Counted from the first letter of the stretch, positions 1-6,246 are shown. The stretch: 6,405 nucleotides of DNA from an uncultured Nitrososphaerota archaeon (GCA_934869045.1 CAKXAF010000162.1:1-6405), one strand, 5' to 3'. The notes: generated from the letters alone by a model not told the origin. Translations and numbers: made by a program.

Positions 1-306
1 CCCCAAGCTGTCCACCGTCTGTCCCACCCGATGAAAAAAGGCGCGGGACTGGCTGTCCTTGCCGTAGCAGTTGCCGTTGAAAAGCAGATTGAGGGCAATC
101 CCGGCGCTGGAAAGGGCCTGAAGGTCTTCCGCTTGACGCGCCTGGGCCTCCCATTCCGTCAAATCCCCGCTTTGGAACATGGTCCCCCGCCCGCTGGCAA
201 AGCTTCCCCAGGAAAAATACACTTCGTAGAGCCGGTCCTTCTGACGGAGCAGCTCCTCCAGAAAATCCGAAGACGGCCGCATTTGATAACCCGCCATGAA
301 TTTCAT
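1..306 (-). CDS. N-terminal part of a hypothetical protein, possibly peptidase U32-like (runs off left edge)
   Basis: An open frame of 102 codons runs from an ATG at 306 to the window edge without a stop. It begins MKFMAGYQMRPSSDFLEELL. Landmarks are YEVYFSWGSFASGRG (residues 28-42), EWEAQARQAEDL (51-62) and the strand-like segment GIALNLLFNGNCYG (69-82). Alternating beta-strand and helix character, with the EVYF and LNLLFN strands, suggests the start of a TIM-barrel-like fold. It reminds me of the hypothetical proteins related to U32 (collagenase-like) peptidases found in Clostridia, but the fragment is too short to prove that and the catalytic part is outside the window. The start has a weak purine-rich site (AGAAGTGA) just upstream; an in-frame ATG at 297 is an alternative. 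No signal peptide is seen, so it is probably cytoplasmic. It is divergent from the AraC-family gene at 468, which is the obvious candidate regulator. Confidence 0.7.
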   Translation of the reverse strand, partial: MKFMAGYQMRPSSDFLEELLRQKDRLYEVYFSWGSFASGRGTMFQSGDLTEWEAQARQAEDLQALSSAGIALNLLFNGNCYGKDSQSRAFFHRVGQTVDSLG

Positions 307-371
307 ACCATCACTTCTTTTTCCAAAGTTTTTCCACGTTTTTAAAAAGTCAAATAGCTTCTGCTTATATC

Positions 372-400
372 TTGATTATACGATAAAAATGTCTTATAAT
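372..400 (+). promoter_or_regulatory. Sigma-A type promoter for the AraC-family gene at 468
   Basis: TTGATT at 372-377 and a perfect TATAAT at 395-400 are separated by exactly 17 bases. This is a good sigma-A match pointing into the AraC-family gene. Transcription would start near 407 and leave a leader of about 60 nt. The -35 box overlaps the -10 box of the minus-strand promoter, so the two promoters should compete for RNA polymerase. Confidence 0.6.
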
Positions 401-403
401 AAA
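375..403 (-). promoter_or_regulatory. Promoter for the left-edge gene
   Basis: Read on the minus strand, a perfect TATAAT lies at 380-375. Seventeen bases upstream, the hexamer at 403-398 is TTTATT, a poor match to TTGACA. A strong -10 with a weak -35 fits an activator-dependent promoter. It overlaps the oppositely directed promoter of the AraC gene almost completely. The transcript would have a leader of about 60 nt. Confidence 0.45.
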
Positions 404-467
404 TAGAAGAACAACACATTAAACTTTTTAAAACAAATATTATCTGATACAAATAATGGAGCGTCTT

Positions 468-1313
468 ATGAATGGTCCCCGCCTATTGCCTTTCGTCCGC
501 TACGCGGAAAAAACAGATTTTCTTCCAAACCGTGATTTCACCTATGCTTACGATTGCCGTCTTCTGTATTGTTTAAGCGGAAGAGGCACGCTTTCCTTCT
601 CCGACAGTATCCATCCGCTGGTTCCGGGAACTCTCTGCCTCTATCCGGCCGGCACCCGCTATCTCCCCTGCAGCGCGGAGGAAGATCCTATGCAGTTCAT
701 CATTTTGAATTTTGACTACTATGACAGCCATTCTGGGCAGGAAGGACCTTTTGAACCGGTCATGCAGGAAAACTTCGTGCCCCACCGGGTGATCGGCACC
801 TGGCGGGATACACGGGAGCTCAGCTTTACCCAACCCCAGGTGCTGCCTGGTTTTCAGAGTGTGGAAAACGAGCTGCTGGATATCGTCCACGAATGGCAGA
901 TCAAAAAGCTGCACTGTCAGGAAATTGTCTCCTCCTTACTGGCGCTGGTACTGTACCGGGTGCTTCAGCGGGCATCTGCAGGTCCCCAGGGCAGCCAGCG
1001 AGCTGACGAGCTTCTGGATTTTATCCACGTCCACTACTCCCAACACCTGGATTACAACGTTATCGCAGAACATCTGCACTACCATCCCTACTACCTCAAT
1101 TCTCTAATGAAAGCCCGGACTGGCCAGTCGCTGCACCGGTACATCATGAACTATCGGGTACGGGAGGCCTGCCGCCTTCTTACTTCCACCCAGGATTCCG
1201 TCGGGGAGATTGCTCGGGCGGTGGGATTCGAAAACAAGGATCATTTTTCCACCTGTTTTAAAAAGGCAATCGGCGTTTCTCCGCTGCAGTACCGGAAGGG
1301 CCATAACATCTGA
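468..1313 (+). CDS. AraC-family transcriptional regulator with N-terminal cupin-like sensor domain
   Basis: This 281-residue protein has the size and two-part build of cytoplasmic AraC/XylS regulators. Residues about 20-110 look like the cupin ligand-binding domain, with a hairpin-like YCLSGRGTLSF (34-44) and the turn PGTLCLYPAGTRYLP (53-67). A helical linker follows (about 130-170). The C-terminal domain has two helix-turn-helix units. The first is at about 196-219, around VIAEHLHYHPYYLNSLMKA. The second is at about 244-268, with VGEIARAVGFENKDHFSTCF followed by the signature KKAIGVSPLQYRK. The ligand is unknown; relatives sense sugars or related metabolites. I chose the ATG at 468 because GGAG (458-461) lies 6 nt upstream. 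An in-frame ATG at 456 would add four residues, but that GGAG overlaps its first two codons and it has no site of its own. The gene is divergent from the left-edge gene and probably controls it and/or itself. Confidence 0.93.
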   Translation: MNGPRLLPFVRYAEKTDFLPNRDFTYAYDCRLLYCLSGRGTLSFSDSIHPLVPGTLCLYPAGTRYLPCSAEEDPMQFIILNFDYYDSHSGQEGPFEPVMQENFVPHRVIGTWRDTRELSFTQPQVLPGFQSVENELLDIVHEWQIKKLHCQEIVSSLLALVLYRVLQRASAGPQGSQRADELLDFIHVHYSQHLDYNVIAEHLHYHPYYLNSLMKARTGQSLHRYIMNYRVREACRLLTSTQDSVGEIARAVGFENKDHFSTCFKKAIGVSPLQYRKGHNI

Positions 1314-1324
1314 TCACGGCATCT

Positions 1325-1363
1325 AAAAGAGCGTCCCGCGCATATTGTGCGGGACGCCCTTTT
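1325..1363. terminator. Bidirectional rho-independent terminator between convergent genes
   Basis: GCGTCCCGC (1331-1339) pairs perfectly with GCGGGACGC (1349-1357). The stem can continue inward (G-U, C-G, A-T) to a 3-nt loop. It is flanked by AAAAG at 1325-1329 and CTTTT at 1359-1363, giving a U run on whichever strand is transcribed. It lies 11 nt after the AraC stop codon and about 80 nt after the stop of the convergent antiporter gene, so it can serve both. Confidence 0.85.
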
Positions 1364-1441
1364 CTGCAGCAAAAAGTCCGATTCGCTTTTTCAAAAAATC
1401 CCGGGATGGAGGGGCGCCGCGCGTCCAAAAAGGAAGGCGGC

Positions 1442-2692
1442 TTATTGCGTCTGCACCGGCTTTTTTTCCCCGGCTTCCCCTTTGTGGAACTCTCCGGCCC
1501 ACTCAAACCCCTTTTTCGCCATCACTACGGCAATGATCTCGTTGACCACAGCAGCTGCCGCGATAGTCCCCTGTACGATTTTGGCACAATCCGGTGCGGA
1601 GCCGCTTAATACTGAGGCCGCAATCCCCGTAAACACCAGGGAGACACCCGAATGGGGAAGCAGCGTTAATCCGAGGTAGTTCCGGACAGTTTTCGGCGAC
1701 TTTGTAACCGACGCACCGAAAAACGCGCCAAAATATTTGCCCAGCGCACGCGAAATGATGTAAATTGCCGTAAATAATCCCGCACCTAAAACCAAATGGT
1801 AATCCAGCGGCGCACCGAGATTCAGGATTACCAGAATCAATGCGATGCCCAAAATCGGGTTAAAGCCCTGCATGATCTGCTGCAGCCGTTTCTCCGAAAC
1901 CATGTTGGAAAAAGTTGCGGAAAATGCCATGCCGATGAGCATAAAGTTGAGCACCGGCTGGGGAAAAAACTGATTGCACACAAATCCCACCCCGGATGCC
2001 GTGAGAATGGACGCCAGAAGAAGGGCAAGCGTCGCCGAAGCACTTCGTTCCTTTTTCAGCAGGAGCCCGGCCAAAAATCCAACAGCTGCGCCGATCACCA
2101 GCGGCAGCAGCACCACCAGCGCAATTGCATAGGCCGGGATCTCCCCTGCTGACAGATTTCCGGCGACCACGGCAATCGTTGTAAAAAAGACGATACAGCC
2201 CACGATATCGTCCAGTGCCGCCATCGGAATCAGGGTATCCGTAACCGGCCCCTTGGTCTTGAACTCCCGCACAATCGAAAGTGCCGGAGCCGGAGCGGTG
2301 GCCAGCGCAATGCCGCCGAAAATGAAGGCCAGGTAAATGGGAATATCCGAAATCCAGAAGACAACGCCAAAGACCAGCGACACCATCAAAAATGTACCCA
2401 GAGACTGCGTCAGCGTTGTGATTACAATGGAGCTTCCGGACTTTTTGATCTTTCTCCAGACCAGTTCCGTGCCGATCATCAGCCCAACGCCGCACTCCAG
2501 AATATGCAGGATGCTGTTATACCAAACAGCCTCGAGCAGTGCATCATTTATTAAAGCAAGGGCATGGGGACCTAAGACCATCCCTGTTATCAGCCAGCCT
2601 AAGATAGAGGGCAGTCTCAGCTTTGCAACCAGTCTGCCTGCTAAAAACGCAATCAAAACCGCCGCAATCAGCCGAAGAACCATTCCGATCAC
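1442..2692 (-). CDS. Cation:proton antiporter, CPA2 family (Na+/H+ or K+/H+ exchanger type)
   Basis: This 416-residue protein is strongly hydrophobic, with about 11-13 predicted membrane segments from residue 3 to about 390 and a short charged tail. It exchanges a monovalent cation for protons across the inner membrane. Family features seen are an N-terminal segment ending LRLPSILGWLITGMVLGP (25-42); ATAPAPALSIVREFK (131-145), matching the unwound-helix region; and the paired aspartates of ALDDIVG (159-165), the ion-binding pair of electrogenic CPA2 members. PHSGVSLVFTG (346-356) and VVNEII (382-387) follow near the end. There is no TrkA-type nucleotide-binding domain, so it is a minimal transporter without the regulatory tail of KefB/KefC. 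The start is GTG, overlapping the TetR stop codon by 4 bp (GTGA). An ATG at 2683, with AGGAG 9 nt upstream, would shorten it by three residues. Which ion it moves cannot be read from the sequence. Confidence 0.9.
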   Translation of the reverse strand: MIGMVLRLIAAVLIAFLAGRLVAKLRLPSILGWLITGMVLGPHALALINDALLEAVWYNSILHILECGVGLMIGTELVWRKIKKSGSSIVITTLTQSLGTFLMVSLVFGVVFWISDIPIYLAFIFGGIALATAPAPALSIVREFKTKGPVTDTLIPMAALDDIVGCIVFFTTIAVVAGNLSAGEIPAYAIALVVLLPLVIGAAVGFLAGLLLKKERSASATLALLLASILTASGVGFVCNQFFPQPVLNFMLIGMAFSATFSNMVSEKRLQQIMQGFNPILGIALILVILNLGAPLDYHLVLGAGLFTAIYIISRALGKYFGAFFGASVTKSPKTVRNYLGLTLLPHSGVSLVFTGIAASVLSGSAPDCAKIVQGTIAAAAVVNEIIAVVMAKKGFEWAGEFHKGEAGEKKPVQTQ

Positions 2693-3303
2693 TCCTGTCC
2701 TCTCCTTTCCGCAATTCCGTACAGCATAAAATCCACCAGCTTTGCCAACCGCTCCTCATGATCCGCCATAATGGTTTGAAAATCCTTTCCGGCGTAAGCC
2801 GGGCTGCTGTAGTAACCGTTGAACATCTCCTGCATCATTTCGTAATAGTCCAGCGCATCCGCTTCCGTGACTCCATCCCGCAGCGTCAGCCCAGACAGAG
2901 CCGACTGGTAAATTTTTTTGTTAAATGCATCGAACTCCCGTTTACAAGTCCGAATCTCAGCGGCCAGTTCTGGCGGCGGCTGAAGCACCGCTTCAAAAAA
3001 GATGCGGGCACACAGGGGATGTTCCGCAAAATACCGAAACCGGAGTTCCATGCAAACCTGCAGGCCCCCTGTCTCAGCCTGTTCCCCGAGATACGCCATC
3101 AGGCCGGTGAAGCACTGATCCACGCAGGCAAGATACAGCGTGTCTTTCCCGCTGAAATTGTGGTAAAAGAGGCCCTTTGAGATTCCACCCTCGCCGCAGA
3201 TCGCGTTCAAAGTCGTACCTGCGTAGCCCTTGACGCCAAATTCCCGCATTGCCGCCTTGATAATTCGCTCCCTTGTCAGACTGGTTCGTTCCTCTTGTTT
3301 CAT
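2689..3303 (-). CDS. TetR/AcrR-family transcriptional repressor
   Basis: This 204-residue protein has the usual TetR length. The N-terminal DNA-binding domain spans residues about 8-57: LTRERIIKAAMREFGVKGYA, then TTLNAICGEGG and the recognition-helix segment ISKGLFYHNFSGKDTLY (41-57), the family hallmark. The rest is helical, forming the ligand and dimerisation domain, which is not diagnostic of any ligand. I chose the ATG at 3303 because GAGG lies about 9 nt upstream; a TTG at 3318 would extend it by five residues but overlaps that site and is less likely. The gene is first in an operon with the antiporter, overlapping it by 4 bp, so the two are probably translationally coupled. Two palindromic sites over its promoter suggest autorepression, with the antiporter as the regulated output. 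Confidence 0.93.
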   Translation of the reverse strand: MKQEERTSLTRERIIKAAMREFGVKGYAGTTLNAICGEGGISKGLFYHNFSGKDTLYLACVDQCFTGLMAYLGEQAETGGLQVCMELRFRYFAEHPLCARIFFEAVLQPPPELAAEIRTCKREFDAFNKKIYQSALSGLTLRDGVTEADALDYYEMMQEMFNGYYSSPAYAGKDFQTIMADHEERLAKLVDFMLYGIAERRGQE

Positions 3304-3323
3304 GAATATCAACCTCAAATCAA

Positions 3324-3371
3324 AATATAGACCAATCAGTCTATATTATACAATAACAGACCAATCGGTCT
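3324..3371. promoter_or_regulatory. Two tandem TetR-type operator palindromes
   Basis: The core AGACCAATCAGTCT occurs at 3329-3342 and AGACCAATCGGTCT at 3358-3371, 29 bp apart. The first sits in a longer inverted repeat with 9-bp arms, AATATAGAC (3324-3332) and GTCTATATT (3339-3347). The motif resembles AGACC-type operators known for QacR/LmrA-like TetR regulators. One copy covers the -35 box and the other abuts the -10 and start region of the TetR promoter, so a dimer on each would block RNA polymerase. Function is inferred from position and symmetry. Confidence 0.75.
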
Positions 3372-3372
3372 A
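3345..3372 (-). promoter_or_regulatory. Promoter of the TetR-antiporter operon
   Basis: On the minus strand, TATAAT at 3350-3345 is a perfect -10 box. TAGACC at 3372-3367, 16 nt upstream, is a four-of-six match to the -35 consensus. Both boxes overlap the TetR-type palindromes described separately. The predicted start is near 3338, leaving a leader of about 35 nt before the TetR ATG. Confidence 0.6.
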
Positions 3373-3580
3373 TTAATGAGCTGAAAATTTTTTGTTAATA
3401 AAATAGGCAATTGGCTCCTCGTTCACCATTCATAGACGGATACAGCCAGTTCCACATTCGGAAGCGGGGCAGCTCGCCCGCTCAGAACCCAGCACCTCCC
3501 CAACGCAACCATTCCTAAGGGGCGGAACGAATCCTCCAGCCAATGGAGGAAATGGGAAAAAGCAAAACGCTGCACATACC
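3373..3580. other. Intergenic spacer with a cryptic small open frame on the minus strand
   Basis: Nothing here is clearly a gene. The left part (to about 3410) is AT-rich; from about 3411 the sequence becomes markedly more GC-rich. On the minus strand an open frame runs from a GTG at 3575 to a TGA at 3425-3423, 50 codons, containing HWLEDSFRPLGMVALGRCW and ending LPNVELAVSVYEW. An internal ATG at 3512 would give 29 residues. Neither start has a well-spaced ribosome binding site; a GGAG lies about 11 nt before the GTG. A small hairpin, TCCTCCA (3532-3538) with TGGAGGA (3544-3550), lies inside. It could be a gene remnant, an interspersed intergenic repeat, or a real small protein. Confidence 0.3.
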
Positions 3581-3630
3581 AAAACACTCCGGCAGCCTCT
3601 CTTTTTAGAAGAGCCCTGCCGGAGTGTTTT
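3581..3630. terminator. Long hairpin terminator after the membrane AraC gene
   Basis: AAAACACTCCGGCAG (3581-3595) is perfectly complementary to CTGCCGGAGTGTTTT (3616-3630), a 15-bp stem with a 20-nt apex. The apex contains a further CTCT (3597-3600) and AGAG (3610-3613) pairing. The outer A/T pairs give a UUUU run on both strands. It begins 36 nt downstream of the stop codon of the minus-strand gene ending at 3666, so it most likely terminates that transcript. It could also stop readthrough in the other direction. Confidence 0.8.
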
Positions 3631-3665
3631 CGATTCGTCCTTCCGTGCCGGATTTTTTCAAGGTA

Positions 3666-5921
3666 CTACTGCTGGCGCATATCCTGTCCGCGGTAAGCGG
3701 AGGGCGCGGCGGAATAGTATTTTTTAAATACCCGGTAAAAGGTGTTGACTGCGTTAAACCCGCTGGCTGCGGCAATGGCAGCAACCGGCAGCTCCGTTTT
3801 TTTGATAAGCTCCATGGCATGCTGGATCCGCAGCTGCTCCACATACTCGTTCAGCGTCCGGCCCGTGTGCTCCCGAATCAGTTTATACACGTATTTTTCC
3901 GAGATATTCAGTTCCCTGGCAATTGTATCCGCATAAAGAGTATTGTCTGAAAAATGCTGCTGGATATAGGTCAGCAGCCGCTCCTTCAGCCCCTGATTGT
4001 TGCTTTGGCGGCGTTCCTTCAAGGTCTGGCATATTTGCATACAGACATTCAGCAGTTCCCGGAACAAAACCCGGACAGGCCGGCCGGAGCCAGGGTCTGG
4101 GAGGAGATAATCCTCTTTGTGCAGCCGCTGGTCGATCAGCACATTGTGGACGACATAGCAGAGAACCGTGTACGTTTCCTGCACCATCTCTGGTATGCCG
4201 CCATTTTCGGAAAGATTATTTTCCACCCTGCCGAACAGCGCGGCGATCGCGTCTGTTTCCCCCGCCAGGATCAGCTCATACAGCTGCTGGAGAGCCGTAA
4301 AGTCCACCATTTTGTTTTCCGGCGCCGCGGCCTGCTGGTAGTAATGGATCACCGGATCCTGCCCGGTCGTGGCAACCGCAAACGTCAGGGAAAAGCGCGC
4401 CTGCTCATAAGCGGTACGGACATTCTCCACGCCCTGAAATTCGCTGCTTACCCCGACCTCCACGCCGGAACGGCAGAGAAGCCGGAAGTTTTGCTGCACA
4501 GTGGCTGCCAGCTCTGCAAATAGCTTTTCGCCGTCCCGCTCACAGGAAAACAGCACCGCCGTACTTTGCCGGTCGATCTGCCCGAGAAGGTACATGCCAT
4601 ACATATGATGGAGCAGGGAGGCCGACAGCAGCAGGGCATAAGGATCCTCCAGCGGCTCCTCTGGCTGCTCCTCCCCATCCGGGCGGAAAAACAGGGCAAC
4701 CCGGTACCGGCCAGCCGCCAGAGGCAGCTTTTCCGCACAGAACAGCCGGTCACTTTGGGTAAAAACGCTTCCGGCCAGCAGGCGGATATATAAATTCACC
4801 TGAAGAGTCTCCTCCATATCCTGTATCTGAGCGGTCAGGACCTGATTGCTGACATTGTAGTGCTGCAGGGTGTTTTCAATACAGGCGTATTCATTGCTTT
4901 TCCGGGTCATGGAGTTCAGATCAATGCCGTTTGACCGGACGATCCGGCGAACCGGCGCATAACTGTACCTTGCAAAAAAGATAGAGATGATCCCGCCGAA
5001 AACCGTGGCGCAGAATATGTAGAAAACGATCATCTGCCGAACCGGTCGGATGCTGTCCTGAAAGTACTGCTCCGGGATCGCCAAAACTGCCTGGCTGTTG
5101 ATCATGGGAAGATCCACGGTCATCGCCGTGTATGTCTGCCCCTTCCACCGGACATCGTCGATGCCTTCTTCCCGGGGCAGAAGGGCCTGCGGCATTCCAT
5201 CCGCCGCGTTCTGCTCAAAAACGACGGTATCTCCGTTGGAAATTATGCAAAATACATGGGAGGGATTGTTTGTCAGATGAAAAAGCTCCCGGATCTTCTC
5301 CCGGGAAATGATGCCGCAGATATAGGCGGAGGAACCCGCAGAGCGAGTGACGACTGTGACCGCCGCATCCAGAAAACAGTCTCCTGCGGTGGATTTCGTC
5401 ATGAGAAGATCGGAAGGAGGAAGAAAGGAAATCCCAATGGGCGCAGCCTCCAGGCCGGCCTGAAGCGCTTCCGGCGAAAGATCCGAATAGCGGAGGAAGC
5501 TGGTGAAGGCGATCTCCCGGTTTTGCAGGATTTGATTGTTGCTGATGATCAGCTGATTCCGCGAGAAATAGAGAAATCCGCCGGAAAGGAGCGGGTTGGC
5601 GGCCACCATTTTCCCAAACTGCCGCTGCACGGCCTGCATTTTGATGCTCTTCTCGCCTGGAAATTCTGGGGAAGAGTAGAGCCGCAGCTCCTGGTAATCA
5701 TAGTTTGAAGAAAAGATCGTGTGAAGGGACAGGAGCTGCTGCAGGTTTTTCTCAAAATTTTGGGCGCTGGACGCAAGCGTGTGCCTTTGTTCAGAAACGA
5801 TATTCTCTTTGGAAACATCCAGAGCTTTGTAATAGATCGGAAAGCATACCAAAAGAGTGGCGGCGCAGATACAAAAATAGGTCAGCAGAAATTTGTAGAG
5901 CACAGAACGATATTTGGCCAC
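3666..5921 (-). CDS. Membrane-anchored AraC-family one-component sensor-regulator (YesN/YtdP-like)
   Basis: This 751-residue protein joins an extracellular sensor to a cytoplasmic DNA-binding domain. A membrane segment at about 8-30 (KFLLTYFCICAATLLVCFPI region) is followed by an outside domain of about 265 residues, probably Cache-like, and a second segment at about 297-317 (MIVFYIFCATVFGGIISIFF). The linker at about 345-385 is helical. Residues about 400-515 resemble the degenerate GGDEF-like middle domain of such regulators, around VEVGVSSEFQGVENVRTAYEQA. The AraC domain is at about 645-745: first HTH near LYADTIARELNISEKYVYKL, second near VAAIAAASGFNAVNTFYRVF, then KYYSAAPSAYR. There is no kinase or receiver domain, so it acts alone. 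The start is GTG at 5921; no other in-frame start lies between it and an upstream stop. Such genes usually neighbour a sugar ABC importer, and a divergent lipoprotein lies beyond. The ligand is unknown. Confidence 0.9.
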   Translation of the reverse strand: MAKYRSVLYKFLLTYFCICAATLLVCFPIYYKALDVSKENIVSEQRHTLASSAQNFEKNLQQLLSLHTIFSSNYDYQELRLYSSPEFPGEKSIKMQAVQRQFGKMVAANPLLSGGFLYFSRNQLIISNNQILQNREIAFTSFLRYSDLSPEALQAGLEAAPIGISFLPPSDLLMTKSTAGDCFLDAAVTVVTRSAGSSAYICGIISREKIRELFHLTNNPSHVFCIISNGDTVVFEQNAADGMPQALLPREEGIDDVRWKGQTYTAMTVDLPMINSQAVLAIPEQYFQDSIRPVRQMIVFYIFCATVFGGIISIFFARYSYAPVRRIVRSNGIDLNSMTRKSNEYACIENTLQHYNVSNQVLTAQIQDMEETLQVNLYIRLLAGSVFTQSDRLFCAEKLPLAAGRYRVALFFRPDGEEQPEEPLEDPYALLLSASLLHHMYGMYLLGQIDRQSTAVLFSCERDGEKLFAELAATVQQNFRLLCRSGVEVGVSSEFQGVENVRTAYEQARFSLTFAVATTGQDPVIHYYQQAAAPENKMVDFTALQQLYELILAGETDAIAALFGRVENNLSENGGIPEMVQETYTVLCYVVHNVLIDQRLHKEDYLLPDPGSGRPVRVLFRELLNVCMQICQTLKERRQSNNQGLKERLLTYIQQHFSDNTLYADTIARELNISEKYVYKLIREHTGRTLNEYVEQLRIQHAMELIKKTELPVAAIAAASGFNAVNTFYRVFKKYYSAAPSAYRGQDMRQQ

Positions 5922-5974
5922 GGTTTCCCCATACTCCCTTCCTTTTCGTGAAGTTTACTGGAAAGTGTAGTTTT

Positions 5975-6003
5975 ATTATACTGTAACATCACATAAATCA
6001 CAA
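5975..6003 (-). promoter_or_regulatory. Sigma-A type promoter of the membrane AraC gene
   Basis: On the minus strand, TTGTGA at 6003-5998 and a perfect TATAAT at 5980-5975 are separated by 17 bases. Transcription would start near 5968, giving a leader of about 47 nt before the GTG at 5921. The spacer and -35 box contain TGTGA twice, nine bases apart, a possible regulator contact. Confidence 0.65.
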
Positions 6004-6127
6004 TCTATTTTCCGGGAAAAGCAGGAGAATGATACAAATTGAGAGGTTTTTTTAAAAATGGAACATCCATATGTTACCAAATGGGATACCCGATAAAAGG
6101 TTGGGTCTGTTTTTATATGGGATTTTA

Positions 6128-6136
6128 TGCTATAAC
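6128..6136 (+). promoter_or_regulatory. Extended -10 promoter element for the lipoprotein gene
   Basis: TGCTATAAC at 6128-6136 is an extended -10 (TGn followed by TATAAC). At a 17-nt spacing the -35 position (6108-6113) reads TGTTTT, a poor consensus match, as expected for a promoter needing an activator such as the divergent AraC protein. The start would be near 6143, leaving a leader of about 104 nt. Confidence 0.45.
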
Positions 6137-6143
6137 AAAGTCA

Positions 6144-6160
6144 GAAACGTTCGCCGTTTC
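6144..6160. promoter_or_regulatory. Palindrome at the predicted transcription start of the lipoprotein gene
   Basis: GAAACG (6144-6149) and CGTTTC (6155-6160) form a perfect 6-bp inverted repeat around TTCGC. It lies immediately downstream of the -10 element, where a repressor operator or a leader hairpin would act. A second short arm pair, GTCAG (6140-6144) and CTGAC (6168-6172), surrounds it. No regulator can be assigned. Confidence 0.4.
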
Positions 6161-6246
6161 CAGCAGACTGACAGCTTGTACGGATTCATCTCATCAACAG
6201 GCTGCATTCATTTTTTCATCTATTTTACTTTTTGGGAGGTCATACT

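Larger units (their letters stand above)
338..434. repeat. Pair of similar AT-rich palindromes flanking the divergent promoters
   Basis: GTTTTTAAAAAGT at 338-350 and ACTTTTTAAAAC at 423-434 are near-exact reverse complements of each other, differing by one A, and each is itself close to palindromic. Their centres are about 84 bp apart, roughly eight helical turns, one on each side of the overlapping promoters. That arrangement fits operator sites of a regulator, but both sites are simple A/T runs in an AT-rich region, so chance is a real alternative. Confidence 0.3.

Noticed and set aside
456..467. Upstream ATG at 456 as the start of the soluble AraC gene
   Set aside because: The only good ribosome binding site, GGAG at 458-461, overlaps its first two codons and is well spaced for the ATG at 468.
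1364..1441. Possible second terminator or small gene between the convergent operons
   Set aside because: There is an ATCCCGGGAT palindrome before a T run on the minus strand, but it has no loop. The AAAAAG/CTTTTT pairing is weak, and the 1325-1363 hairpin already accounts for termination.
1796..2152. Plus-strand open frame opposite the antiporter
   Set aside because: It is antisense to a clear family member, has no ribosome binding site, and its composition is that of a shadow of membrane-protein codons.
3304..3318. TTG at 3318 as the TetR start
   Set aside because: It overlaps the GAGG that serves the ATG at 3303, and the extra five residues precede the normal TetR N-terminus.
3954..4523. 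189-codon plus-strand open frame opposite the membrane AraC gene
   Set aside because: It lies wholly antisense to a well-supported 751-residue gene and shows no recognisable domain or start signal.
5984..6003. CRP- or CcpA-like site (TGTGA repeats and TGTAACATCACA)
   Set aside because: The spacing and centre do not fit the catabolite-responsive element consensus, and CRP sites are not expected in this kind of organism. Left only as a possible generic regulator contact.
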